From IMG/VR virus record IMGVR_UViG_3300034374_007566, positions 1 to 59,914 of that record: a stretch of DNA of 59,914 nt; one strand, 5' to 3'. The position numbers and the translations under genes are program-made. Shown piece after piece: positions 7,908-15,886 of this stretch; positions within the stretch are counted from its first letter, which is position 1; every line of letters begins with the position of its first letter. The notes beneath the pieces are model-generated. The model was not told the DNA's origin. It saw nothing but the letters and a program-made list of their open reading frames with translations, and made no database searches. This DNA comes from a virus.

Positions 7908-9321
7908 CGTCAGCAAGGGCGAGGTCTAGCCTCGCCTTCCATACGTTCCCTTCGACCGTGTAGACCAGTTCGCTGTCCTGCACGGCCTGGCGGACTCCCT
8001 TAAACACATAGTAGTCATGGCCTGCCAGCAAGTGCTTGGCCTTGGGCCGCCACGCCTTGATGTCCGCCTCCACCGACTCCCGGTCATGCTCAGCGTCGAT
8101 GTAGACAATGTCGAACGCCCCGTCCGGGAACGTGCCGGCTACTTCCGGGGAGCGACCCACTGCGTGCGTGATGTCATAGCCCGCGGTGTTGCGGAGGAAG
8201 ACTTCCAGCGGCGTGCCGCGGGATTTGTCGTAAGCCTTGCACCCGTCGTCGTTCTTGGAGCCTTCCCAGGTATCAACGCAGGTGACCCTGGCCCCTGCCC
8301 TGGCCATGACGATGGCACTCCTGCCGGCCCAGGAGCCTACTTCACACACCGTGGGTGCGCGGCCATGCTCACGCAAGAAGTCCTGGATCAGGTTTCCCAA
8401 CGCCATGGCGTCCACGGCAGGCAAATCCATGCCCATGCCATCAAAGTCCTGGAGCTTGGCAAGCTTGTCCGCTACGGGGGAGCGGAAGTCCACCAGTTTG
8501 GTGTCATGTTCGTAGCCAGACTCCAAGGACGCCCGCATCTTGGCGCTCACGTCCGATGCAGCCATCACAACCGGCTTGCCAACGCACTTCGGCTTCCAAT
8601 GGCCAGCCCAGGCGTCCCAGTTGCAGTACACCGGGTTGTAGCCCAGCTTCTGAGTGCCAACCAAAGACAGGTCCCTAGTCATGGTCACGTCTTCTGTGGA
8701 GGCCTTCTCGGCACAGAAGCGGTCCTTCCACTCATAATAGAACCATGGCTTGTCTTCCGCAGTCCTGGGCTCCGTGAGTTCAAATGCTCTCATGTCGTAC
8801 ATGATAAGCCCGGTAGGCAGGGCGGCACATTCCTGGATGCCGGCCATCTTCACGGCCGTGTGCCGGTCGTACATCTCCAACTGGAAGTCCGGATTGGGGT
8901 TTTCGGACTGGAGGTTGTTCCACCGGAACACATAGACACACTCCACCGGAGGCGGGCCGCAGTACGGGGCACCAATCACGCACGGACCCTTGTGGTAGTG
9001 ATCAACCAAGAAGTCGAAGGAGGTAGGAAAGAACTCCCTGGCGTCTGGGTGGTCGGCGTGGATGTCCGGCTTCATGTCGCTGTCCACCATCACCAGGACA
9101 TCCAGGCCGTACTCCCTGGCCTGGATGACTGCCCGGTTGCGGGTCATGGTGATCGGCGTGTCCGCCAGATTCCAGACACGCACGCCGTCAACGCGGGGGT
9201 CCTTGACCGCCTTGTTGACCAGCGGAATCATCCACTCACGGATGTCCGGGACCTCAGACGAGATTCCGCCGTTGCCGCCATACGAAAAGGTGACAATGCC
9301 GACCTTGAACTTCTGCTGCAC
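7894..9321 (-). CDS. Glycosyltransferase-methyltransferase fusion (475 aa)
   Basis: The N-terminal about 255 residues look like a GT-A type glycosyltransferase: KVGIVTFSYGG at the start, MTRNRAV at 59-65, the DSD metal-binding motif at 80-82 (LVMVDSDMKPD) and STEDVTMTRDL near 208. The C-terminal about 180 residues are a class I SAM methyltransferase: VCEVGSWAGRS at 325-334, acidic VTCVDTW at 347-352, DIVYIDAEHD at 404-413 and GHDY at 434. It starts at GTG 9321 with an AGGAG site. A fused sugar-transfer and methylation enzyme inside the packaging region could modify virion or host glycans. Substrate unknown. Confidence 0.75.
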   Translation of the reverse strand: MQQKFKVGIVTFSYGGNGGISSEVPDIREWMIPLVNKAVKDPRVDGVRVWNLADTPITMTRNRAVIQAREYGLDVLVMVDSDMKPDIHADHPDAREFFPTSFDFLVDHYHKGPCVIGAPYCGPPPVECVYVFRWNNLQSENPNPDFQLEMYDRHTAVKMAGIQECAALPTGLIMYDMRAFELTEPRTAEDKPWFYYEWKDRFCAEKASTEDVTMTRDLSLVGTQKLGYNPVYCNWDAWAGHWKPKCVGKPVVMAASDVSAKMRASLESGYEHDTKLVDFRSPVADKLAKLQDFDGMGMDLPAVDAMALGNLIQDFLREHGRAPTVCEVGSWAGRSAIVMARAGARVTCVDTWEGSKNDDGCKAYDKSRGTPLEVFLRNTAGYDITHAVGRSPEVAGTFPDGAFDIVYIDAEHDRESVEADIKAWRPKAKHLLAGHDYYVFKGVRQAVQDSELVYTVEGNVWKARLDLALADDVIY

Positions 9322-9334
9322 GGGGAACTCCTGA

Positions 9335-9350
9335 AGCTAGGGGGGGTGTA
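9335..9350 (-). promoter_or_regulatory. Leader motif shared by two late-gene leaders (copy 1)
   Basis: On the minus strand the leader of the fusion enzyme reads TACA-C7-TAGCT. The leader of the scaffold gene (13495-13508) has the same element with C5. Both sit just upstream of the ribosome-binding site of a late gene. A control role is inferred from the repetition. Confidence 0.4.
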
Positions 9351-9359
9351 CAGGTAGCC

Positions 9360-9365
9360 AGTATA
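9360..9365 (-). promoter_or_regulatory. Possible extended -10 promoter
   Basis: On the minus strand TGGTATACT matches an extended -10 element (TGnTATAAT, hexamer TATACT, five of six). It lies about 40 bp upstream of the GTG start at 9321. No good -35 hexamer is present. It may restart transcription of the glycosyltransferase-terminase-portal block downstream of the terminator at 10760-10793. Confidence 0.4.
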
Positions 9366-9386
9366 CCAAAGCCAGCCGCCGGCGCG

Positions 9387-10604
9387 CTACCTGCCGCGGT
9401 AATACTGTATGTATCGCGGGTCGGTGGCCTTAAGCGTCTCCGGCGATATCTCGTTACCTTCCCTGTCCAAGGTGCGAACCCGCCCGTCGCGGTAGGCCTG
9501 GGCCCGGGCCGAAGGCTTATTCTGGCTCTTCCACCATTCGTATTGGCTGGCGGGGATTGGCGTGCTTCCATTAACGTACATAATGCCCGCCGCTGCGGCC
9601 TGCGCCGGGGTGCCACGGAAGTTGCGTATTGCCGCCCAGGCGGCCGGGTCGTATTTCGGAGCATTGCCCTCACTGGCGGACTTTCGCCCACCACCGCGGA
9701 GGCGGCGAGCCGTCCGCTGCCTCAGGGCACGGCTCCCGGCAAGTTGCTGTCGCCGGATTTCCTGGGTCCGGCGTGCCTCCGCTTCCCTTTCTTCCTGCGT
9801 CGGGGGAGTGCTGTTCCTAACCACGGTTCGCCAGTGGTCCTCAGTAAGGGGACGGGTGCCACGGTACATTTCCCGGCTCTTTGCCAGGGTGCCGGCCGCC
9901 GGCCCGGAGAACGCCCCGCCAGAGTTGTGCTGCTGGAGATACTCTTCGTAACTGCCCGGCGCAGGGCCTGTCGGTTCGCTTGGCGGCTGGCTGGTCTCTG
10001 GCGGCCGGAAGCCCGGCTGGGCGTTGGGAAGCGGACCCAGCGAACCAGGCTGCGACTCGCCTTGCAGCCGGCGGATTAGGTCCGGGCTATTGTAAACATC
10101 GTTCCCCAGGGGGAGCCCCAGCCCACCTGGCGGCTGGGCCATTGGGTTGAAGTTGAACTGCGGTGCCCCAAGCACGCCGGGCTGCTGCCAGCTCTGCTGC
10201 TGCATCTGGCCAAGTTGACTGTTGACGTTGCTGATCAGCGAGTTACGCCAGTCGAAGTTAGGCTGGGATGTCGCCGCACCAAACGGGTTGCCCCAGGACT
10301 GCTGGAAGGGCGGGGGCCGCTGGTCAGGCGGTGCGTAGGCGAGATTGCCGTTCTGCCCGTATGGCGTGGAGTTCGCATACGGGCTCTGCTGGGGCTGGGC
10401 CATCCCAGGGCTATAAGCGGAATACGCACTAGGCTGCCGGTCGGACCCGCCCGTGTAGTAACCCTGCCACTGATTGGCGTTTGGCTTGCTGCCGTACAGC
10501 TCCTGGTTGGTCTTGCCAAGGGCATCCCAGGCCTGCTTGTATTCCTGCTGCGTCTTCCCGGTCTGGCTGCCGGGTTGCGTCATCCATCGCATGGGGCTGC
10601 TCAT
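9387..10604 (-). CDS. Pro/Gln-rich low-complexity virion protein (405 aa)
   Basis: Unrecognised. The first about 230 residues are dominated by Pro, Gln, Gly, Asn, Ser and Tyr (for example YSAYSPGMAQPQQSPYAN). The rest is basic, with RRLRGGGRKSASEG and an ordered-looking C-terminus. It has no catalytic motif or membrane segment. Such disordered proteins near capsid genes are often internal or minor head proteins. The start overlaps the 49-residue gene as ATGA. Confidence 0.65.
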   Translation of the reverse strand: MSSPMRWMTQPGSQTGKTQQEYKQAWDALGKTNQELYGSKPNANQWQGYYTGGSDRQPSAYSAYSPGMAQPQQSPYANSTPYGQNGNLAYAPPDQRPPPFQQSWGNPFGAATSQPNFDWRNSLISNVNSQLGQMQQQSWQQPGVLGAPQFNFNPMAQPPGGLGLPLGNDVYNSPDLIRRLQGESQPGSLGPLPNAQPGFRPPETSQPPSEPTGPAPGSYEEYLQQHNSGGAFSGPAAGTLAKSREMYRGTRPLTEDHWRTVVRNSTPPTQEEREAEARRTQEIRRQQLAGSRALRQRTARRLRGGGRKSASEGNAPKYDPAAWAAIRNFRGTPAQAAAAGIMYVNGSTPIPASQYEWWKSQNKPSARAQAYRDGRVRTLDREGNEISPETLKATDPRYIQYYRGR

Positions 10605-10750
10605 TGCCGGTCCTCCTGCGGCTCAGAGATCATCGGCGGGGCGTACACCAGCATCCGGAGCTTCTCCATGTCCTCCATTGGCACTCCACGCCTCGCCTCA
10701 GCGATCAGCATCCGAAGGAACTCCAGGTTTTGGATTGCTGGACTGTCCAT
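10601..10750 (-). CDS. Small helical protein (49 aa)
   Basis: A 49-codon gene whose stop overlaps the next start as ATGA. It is methionine-rich and amphipathic (LRMLIAEARRG, EDMEKLRMLVYAPP), so probably a single helical hairpin. Its start lies only 10 bp after a strong terminator hairpin, so its expression depends on read-through from the capsid operon. Confidence 0.55.
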   Translation of the reverse strand: MDSPAIQNLEFLRMLIAEARRGVPMEDMEKLRMLVYAPPMISEPQEDRQ

Positions 10751-10759
10751 CTAAACGAA

Positions 10760-10793
10760 AGGCCTCTGACCCAGTTTCCCAGGTCAGAGGCCT
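10760..10793 (-). terminator. Rho-independent terminator after the capsid genes
   Basis: A perfect 12-bp inverted repeat (AGGCCTCTGACC / GGTCAGAGGCCT) with a 10-nt loop, followed on the minus strand by TTTCGTTT. It lies between the decoration gene and the 49-residue gene and would set a high capsid-to-packaging expression ratio. Confidence 0.75.
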
Positions 10794-10818
10794 CCCCCTA
10801 GCCCCGTGAGAGGCATGC

Positions 10819-11373
10819 TCAGCTACGAACCAGGTTGACGATTGCCAGGACATCCTGGGCCGTGGTGCCGGCCGAGATGGCTCGGCCGATGTACCCAGCC
10901 TGGAGATAAGTGGAGGCTGCCGTCTGAGCCTGGCCGGCGGTGGTCGCCACATTGCTGGCGGCGGCCGTGAGGCTCGTCAGGACGGTGTCCGCCGCGGCCT
11001 CCTTGCCCGGACCAAGTTTGATCTCAGTCGGGCCCGACACGGTCAGCCAGAACACGTCGTTGTTGGCCACCCCAGCCGAGTTCAGATGCTCGTCCACCAC
11101 ACCAGCCGACGCAGTGTCGGTGGTGTTGTTGTAGCCATCGACCTCCGTGAAGGAGCCACTCTTCCAGGTGACCACCCGCTTGGGCAGGAGGGCCACGCCG
11201 GAGGTGTTCCGCACGGCAATGCAGGTCTTCAGCCGGTTGGACCGAATCGCACCCGTGGTGGGGTCCACGTCAGGGAACTGCTTGATGGCACCCACCCAGC
11301 CCGTGCCGTCAGAGGTTGACGACACGCCAAGGGTCTGGCCGAGCGCAAAGGGAGGATCATTCGTCAAAGACAT
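10819..11373 (-). CDS. Putative head decoration protein (184 aa)
   Basis: A 184-residue, beta-rich, Thr/Ala/Val-rich protein placed directly after the major capsid gene, the usual site of capsid-stabilising decoration proteins. It has CIAVRNTSGVALLPKRVV (residues 51-68), a pattern seen in proteins that coat the capsid surface. The start has an AAGGAG site 9 bp upstream. It is followed by a strong terminator, so it is co-expressed with the capsid. Function is inferred from position and composition. Confidence 0.6.
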   Translation of the reverse strand: MSLTNDPPFALGQTLGVSSTSDGTGWVGAIKQFPDVDPTTGAIRSNRLKTCIAVRNTSGVALLPKRVVTWKSGSFTEVDGYNNTTDTASAGVVDEHLNSAGVANNDVFWLTVSGPTEIKLGPGKEAAADTVLTSLTAAASNVATTAGQAQTAASTYLQAGYIGRAISAGTTAQDVLAIVNLVRS

Positions 11374-11388
11374 CTAGTCAGCTCCTTG

Positions 11389-12495
11389 TCAGGCAAGTGC
11401 GGTCCACTTAATAAAGTTACGCGGGCTCTTAAACTTAAGGTTGCCGAGCGTTGAAACACAGTAGCGATAACTTTGGGTAACTTCGTCGTAGAAAGGCCCC
11501 TCAGAGTTAAACATCTGTCCCTCCATATTCAGGAGTTCGATGTTACCGATGGCCAGGCCGTAGGCCGTGTTGGCCGGGACCGCGTACTCCGTTCCCAGTT
11601 CCACGCCGTCAAGCTGCACGGTGTTGAAGCCGTAGCTCTTCAGGCTGTTCTCGCCGGAGACGATGACCCGCTCCTTGGAGTCCTGGGCGTTCAGGAAGTC
11701 GATGTACAACTTCCGATCCATGACCACCAAATCGACGGCGTCTTCCTTGGTGTCGTTCCGCTTGGCGAAGTGGAGGCCCTCACGGAGAGCCTTCACGCAG
11801 TTAGCCGACCAGGTGGTGTCACCAAAGTAGGACGAGGTGTAGTTAACAATCAGCGGCGAGTAGAAATCGAACTCGCTGTCGGCCTTGCCAGCCGGCCACA
11901 CGCCTTCCAACTGCGAACCGCCGTAGGCACCAAGCTGGGTGCTAAGGCCGGCGTAGGTGTCGGACGGGTAGCCAAACGGGTCGGCGGCGTTGGCCGTGCG
12001 GGCCTCGCCGGTCGCCACGTTGATCGTCTGCGTTCCGGCCAGGAAACTCTCCAGGCCGTGGTAACGCAGCTCGTTGCCCGCGGCCGATCCATCGATGTAA
12101 ACCTCCTGCGCGAGGTACTGTTCGATGGAGGTGAGCAGCCGGCTGCTCATCTTACCCGCCACGTTGACCAGGGCGCTGGTGCCCCGGTTCTCCAACAGCT
12201 CCTTGCGATAAATCGCATCGGTGGCCTGATAGCCGCGGTACTCCAGCTCCGCCTTCTTCCACAGGTTCTGCCGGCTGAAGGACCGGGGAGTCTCGCCGTT
12301 ATTCCCCTGCGGCTGATGCAGGCGGTAAGACACCTCCCAGTCGAAGCCACGGCCTGCCATGTTCATCCGGATGTTGCCCCGGCTTTCGATGGCAGCGAAG
12401 ACCATGTACTTCCGCAGGGAAGCGATCTCTTCCTCACGCAGGTGGTTAACCAGCGTAGTTGCGATACTTCGGGCAAAATCAGTGGTGCTGGCCAT
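11389..12495 (-). CDS. Major capsid protein (368 aa)
   Basis: The HK97-fold shell protein. The 368-residue length, position between scaffold and decoration genes, and overall pattern support this: an N-terminal helix ending EEEIASLRKYMVF, central KAELEYRGYQATDAIYRKEL (E-loop/P-domain region) and VDLVVMDRKLYIDFLNAQ. No separate prohead protease domain is present in it. The gene has no low-complexity regions, in contrast with its neighbours, as expected for an abundant ordered protein. Confidence 0.8.
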   Translation of the reverse strand: MASTTDFARSIATTLVNHLREEEIASLRKYMVFAAIESRGNIRMNMAGRGFDWEVSYRLHQPQGNNGETPRSFSRQNLWKKAELEYRGYQATDAIYRKELLENRGTSALVNVAGKMSSRLLTSIEQYLAQEVYIDGSAAGNELRYHGLESFLAGTQTINVATGEARTANAADPFGYPSDTYAGLSTQLGAYGGSQLEGVWPAGKADSEFDFYSPLIVNYTSSYFGDTTWSANCVKALREGLHFAKRNDTKEDAVDLVVMDRKLYIDFLNAQDSKERVIVSGENSLKSYGFNTVQLDGVELGTEYAVPANTAYGLAIGNIELLNMEGQMFNSEGPFYDEVTQSYRYCVSTLGNLKFKSPRNFIKWTALA

Positions 12496-12503
12496 TTTAA
12501 CTC

Positions 12504-13478
12504 CTAGATCAAGCCGTCCTTAACGAGTTGGGACTTAAGGCGTTCTTCCAAGGTCTGCTTGGGCTTTGGTGCCCTGGGCTCCGTTGCCCCACCGCTCCTG
12601 TTGGGCGTGCGGGTGGCACGCTCACGCAGGAACTGCATGTTCGATTGTTCGACCGGCGACTCTTGCGGCGGCGGGGGCGGCGGTGCCTGCTGCATCTGCT
12701 GGTATCGCAGGTTCAGCAGGTCGCGCTCCAACATGCTCGTCGCATACTGCCAACGGCCTTCTGGTGTGTTGATTCCGGACTGGGCGGCCTGGGCGATGTA
12801 CTGCTGAATCGCCTGGCCCTCCGGGGTGATCTGTCCTTGCTGGTCGTAGAGCCAGTCAGCGTTCTGCTGCTCTAGGCTCTGGACGTAGTTTTGTGCGGTG
12901 TACTGGCCGAGTTGCTGCTGGACAAGCTCCTGGGCCTTCTGCATCGCCACCTGTTCGACAAATGGCTTCAGGGTGCTTTCGGGGTCCGTGACCAGCTTCT
13001 TGGCGAAGTTGGTGGTGTAGGCCTGGTAGTTCTGAAGGGCGGCCTTGGCCTCCAGCGGTGCGCTTGGGTCTACAACCTCTCGGCCCGTCTCTGGGTCCCG
13101 GATGATGTACTGCTTCCAGGTGTCTTCAACCTTGGGAGGGTTCCACCACCTAGGCTGCTCTTCGGTCTTGGGCTGCTGCTGGGACTGGAGCCACTCCTGG
13201 TACTTCTGCTTGTTACTGGCGTACTCCATCGCCACCGGCATGACATCTTGGTACTGGCGAAGCTGCTGCTGAGCTTCCCGGTAACCCTGCATGGACGCAT
13301 AGAGCGTCTGGGCGATGGCCACATCGTCTGCACCACGGAACTCAGGAAGTTCCTTGAAAGCGTCGTAAACGCTTCCTTGGGGTGCTGGCTGATTGTCAAA
13401 GGACTGCTGAGGAGGAGCTTCAGGAACTGGGGCTCCCGCTACTTCGGGAGCTTCTACCTGCGGTGCTTCTTCGCTCAT
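12504..13478 (-). CDS. Scaffolding protein (324 aa)
   Basis: Directly upstream of the major capsid gene. It is acidic and Gln/Pro/Glu-rich with an unstructured N-terminus (EEAPQVEAPEVAGAPVPEAP), long Gln-rich helices (YREAQQQLRQYQ) and a short basic C-terminus (LEERLKSQLVKDGLI) of the type that docks scaffold to capsid. This order and composition are classic for podovirus scaffolds, which guide shell assembly and then leave. A GGAAAGGAAAA site precedes the ATG. Confidence 0.75.
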   Translation of the reverse strand: MSEEAPQVEAPEVAGAPVPEAPPQQSFDNQPAPQGSVYDAFKELPEFRGADDVAIAQTLYASMQGYREAQQQLRQYQDVMPVAMEYASNKQKYQEWLQSQQQPKTEEQPRWWNPPKVEDTWKQYIIRDPETGREVVDPSAPLEAKAALQNYQAYTTNFAKKLVTDPESTLKPFVEQVAMQKAQELVQQQLGQYTAQNYVQSLEQQNADWLYDQQGQITPEGQAIQQYIAQAAQSGINTPEGRWQYATSMLERDLLNLRYQQMQQAPPPPPPQESPVEQSNMQFLRERATRTPNRSGGATEPRAPKPKQTLEERLKSQLVKDGLI

Positions 13479-13494
13479 GGTTTTCCTTTCCGGT

Positions 13495-13508
13495 AGCTAG
13501 GGGGTGTA
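13495..13508 (-). promoter_or_regulatory. Leader motif shared by two late-gene leaders (copy 2)
   Basis: The minus-strand sequence TACA-C5-TAGCT lies 17 bp before the scaffold start and repeats the element at 9335-9350. The surrounding 72-bp gap (13479-13550) holds no gene and probably contains the start of the scaffold-capsid transcript. No convincing -35/-10 pair is visible. Confidence 0.4.
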
Positions 13509-13550
13509 TGTGTGTAGATTGCCCCTTAGCCCAGATTCGTAAACCGATTT

Positions 13551-14801
13551 TTAGCGCACGGCCGGCATGAGCTGTTCGATGAGCGGGTCAACAGCCAATC
13601 GATTCATCGTCTTGTCCGGGTACGCCATGACTGGAAGTGCGGCTCCTTCCATCATCGCCGCACCGACACCCACGTCCGTACCAAGAGCAGCGGCCGTCGC
13701 TTCCGCAGTCCGTGACGCACCCGACCTGCCGAAAGTCCCCGTCCATCCACGGTGCCTGGCTATATTCATCTGCCGAAGGGCCCGCGTGAACGGGTTTGTT
13801 CCGCCGTGCAAGGCAGACTTCGTTACAGCGGAGCGAACTCCACCAAAGGCCGGGATGTTGTCCGTGAGGGAGCCCGCCACTATCGCCGTTGGGTAACGCA
13901 GCCATTCAACCCCGTCGAACACATCCGGGGCCTCATTAACATAGGTGAACATGTCGCCGGACATGTTTTGCTTGCTTGGCATGTACGGCATCACGGACCC
14001 GTCTTCGTACCGCCTTAGAGCCTCCTGGTAGGCGCGGTCGGCCAGCGAGGTCGAACTGCCGTCCGCGGACGGGTCCACCATGTCCATGGCACCCGTCAGA
14101 CCGCCCAGGAGCAACGTATCCAGGGCGTTGCCAGTCTGCGTTGCGATCTCTTGGCGGTTGTCATACGCATAGTTGGGCAGGCCAAGATCATTAAGCACAC
14201 GCCCGCCAACCAACTGGCCGTAACCGCCAAACGTGCCGCCAATAGAACTGAGCCAGTTAAACGCCTTCCCGGCCGGGGACCAGGGCGGCAGCATCTCCTG
14301 CCGGTACGGCTTGATCTCCGTGTCCGCGTTCCGGATCATCGTCATCGGCACCGTAGTGCCATCCGGCAGCGTGATGGCGTCCTGGAACGCCTGCTTGGTG
14401 GCGGCGTCAGAGTCTTTGATCTCTCCGGCCACCGCCTGCAAACCCCGGAGCAGCCCCGACCGTTGATTTGCTAACTCCCAGTCTTTCTGGGTGCGGACTG
14501 TCTTGGGGGCGTAGAGGTACGACATTGACAGCGGACGGGCGTCCGGAAGCAGGACGCCACGCTCGTCAAACATCGGCGGAGCGACTCGCTTGCCCTGGCC
14601 GGCAAGCCTGGCCTCACGGGGGAAGGGGTGCGGGGGCACAGACTGCATGCCAGCCTGCTGGATGCGGGCGATCATCTCGTCACGGAGACGAAGACGCTTC
14701 TCCGTTTCCTGCTTGGCGTAGCTACGGGCATAAGCCAGACGCTCCGCCTCCTCGGCCTCCTTGGCACGGATGCGTGCCGCTTCTTCGGCCAGGCTTGCCA
14801 C
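13551..14801 (-). CDS. Hypothetical virion protein with coiled-coil N-terminus (416 aa)
   Basis: It starts at GTG 14801 behind a GGGGTGAG site. Residues 1-50 are a strongly charged Ala/Glu/Arg coiled coil (AEEAARIRAKEAEEAERLA). The remainder is globular with Gly/Ala stretches (GNALDTLLLGGLTGAMD). No family recognised. It sits just before the scaffold gene. Long helical-plus-glycine-rich proteins in this place of podoviruses are often internal head proteins ejected with DNA; that role is inferred. Confidence 0.6.
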   Translation of the reverse strand: MASLAEEAARIRAKEAEEAERLAYARSYAKQETEKRLRLRDEMIARIQQAGMQSVPPHPFPREARLAGQGKRVAPPMFDERGVLLPDARPLSMSYLYAPKTVRTQKDWELANQRSGLLRGLQAVAGEIKDSDAATKQAFQDAITLPDGTTVPMTMIRNADTEIKPYRQEMLPPWSPAGKAFNWLSSIGGTFGGYGQLVGGRVLNDLGLPNYAYDNRQEIATQTGNALDTLLLGGLTGAMDMVDPSADGSSTSLADRAYQEALRRYEDGSVMPYMPSKQNMSGDMFTYVNEAPDVFDGVEWLRYPTAIVAGSLTDNIPAFGGVRSAVTKSALHGGTNPFTRALRQMNIARHRGWTGTFGRSGASRTAEATAAALGTDVGVGAAMMEGAALPVMAYPDKTMNRLAVDPLIEQLMPAVR

Positions 14802-14814
14802 GGCTCACCCCTGG

Positions 14815-15144
14815 TTACTTGCCGTATGAGGGGGCGTAGGTCATTTCCTGGCTGCTATTGCCCGTGGCCAGTTGCTGCGGAGCCAAGCGGATCGTTCCGG
14901 GCCCCATGCCGGAAGCGAGCCGCTGCTGCTCCAACTGATCCATCAACTGGCGGATACGCATCTCCGCCGGCTGGGACTGGAAGGCAGCAAGCTCCAGGCC
15001 CTTTAGCGTGGCCGCATCCTTTGCGAACGTGCGGGGATCATTGGAATAAGGATCGATTGGGTTGTTGAAGTTCAGGCGACCGGCAGCGTCATAGCCAACG
15101 CCGCGGCCCGCAATGAACCGATTGTAGTTGTCTACTGCACTCAT
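14815..15144 (-). CDS. Hypothetical late protein (109 aa)
   Basis: The ATG at 15144 overlaps the preceding stop as TGATG; a GTG at 15147 is the alternative. It begins MSAVDNYNRFIAGRG and has a Gln/Arg-rich helix (RIRQLMDQLEQQRLAS). It has no signal, membrane segment or catalytic motif. It is part of a run of small coupled genes between cargo-like genes and the capsid. Confidence 0.55.
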   Translation of the reverse strand: MSAVDNYNRFIAGRGVGYDAAGRLNFNNPIDPYSNDPRTFAKDAATLKGLELAAFQSQPAEMRIRQLMDQLEQQRLASGMGPGTIRLAPQQLATGNSSQEMTYAPSYGK

Positions 15145-15476
15145 CACATTCCCCGGGCTTGGCGGATTCGTTCAATCATGGCAGCGATCTGCCCTTCAGT
15201 GAGGGCTGGTGTTTCCTGTCGCTGAGCGTGGGGCATGCCGAAGGCCCGCTGGTGGTATTGCAGGGCCCGCTCTTGGCGAAGCCGCCGCATGTCCTCTTCG
15301 GGCGAGGGCGGAGCGTTTGCAATCGGGCCACCCTGGGCCATGGCGGGATTCCACCGCTGCATGTCCGCAGGCGTGGCCATGGTGGAAGGGCCAGCCTGGA
15401 ACTGCGGGGGCATCATGTGGCCGCCAGGAGGAAGCTGGAAGTTCGTCATCCCAGGGGCTTGCATCGTTGCGTTCAT
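15144..15476 (-). CDS. Met/Pro/Gln-rich small protein (110 aa)
   Basis: The N-terminal 60 residues are Met/Pro/Gly-rich and probably disordered (QLPPGGHMMPPQFQAG). The C-terminal half is helical (SPEEDMRRLRQERALQYHQ). Unrecognised. Coupled to the following gene by TGATG. Confidence 0.5.
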   Translation of the reverse strand: MNATMQAPGMTNFQLPPGGHMMPPQFQAGPSTMATPADMQRWNPAMAQGGPIANAPPSPEEDMRRLRQERALQYHQRAFGMPHAQRQETPALTEGQIAAMIERIRQARGM

Positions 15477-15484
15477 GGCGTCTC

Positions 15485-15886
15485 CTAGTTCTTATTGCCC
15501 TTCTTCCGGGCACGGCGGATCGCAAGTTTGATAAGTAGCCTGCCGACCACGGAAACGTAAGGGAACTTTCGCTTCTTAGCCTCTTCAGCTAGCCAACGGT
15601 CGATGTCTTCGATGTGCTGCTCGCACCACGCGCAGCCGTTCTTGTCCATCGCCGCCGCCCGCTTATTGCAGGCGCAGTTTGGTTTGGCCATGATGCCGAA
15701 AGACTTCAGGAGCGCCTTCAGCTCCGTTCCTGGCCCGCCGACAACAGGCGGCGGCTTCGGGCGGCAGTGCGCGCGGAGGCCTGGCCTGCGGGTCGCCACG
15801 CGGCGACCACAGTGACGGCACACCGCCACGCCTCGGCCGTAGACGAAATCACACTCCTTGGACATCGATCTGAGCAGATGTTCCAT
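15485..15886 (-). CDS. Cys-rich putative zinc-binding protein (133 aa)
   Basis: Two Cys clusters: CRHCGRR (about 23-29) and CACNKR with CAWC (about 71-88). This fits one or two small zinc fingers. The basic C-terminus (RRARKKGNKN) suggests nucleic-acid binding. The start at 15886 has GGAG upstream; an internal ATG at 15865 is an alternative. It overlaps the upstream gene by 38 bp. Role unknown. Confidence 0.55.
   Translation of the reverse strand: MEHLLRSMSKECDFVYGRGVAVCRHCGRRVATRRPGLRAHCRPKPPPVVGGPGTELKALLKSFGIMAKPNCACNKRAAAMDKNGCAWCEQHIEDIDRWLAEEAKKRKFPYVSVVGRLLIKLAIRRARKKGNKN

Noticed and set aside
8017-9357. A 446-codon plus-strand frame across the glycosyltransferase-methyltransferase gene
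   Set aside because: It is antisense to a gene with clear domain motifs, and its product is Val/His/Arg/Gly-rich with no motif; typical of reverse frames in GC-rich DNA.
11473-12507. A 344-codon plus-strand frame opposite the major capsid gene
   Set aside because: Antisense to the capsid gene and rich in Val, Arg, His and Leu; no ribosome-binding site or family resemblance.
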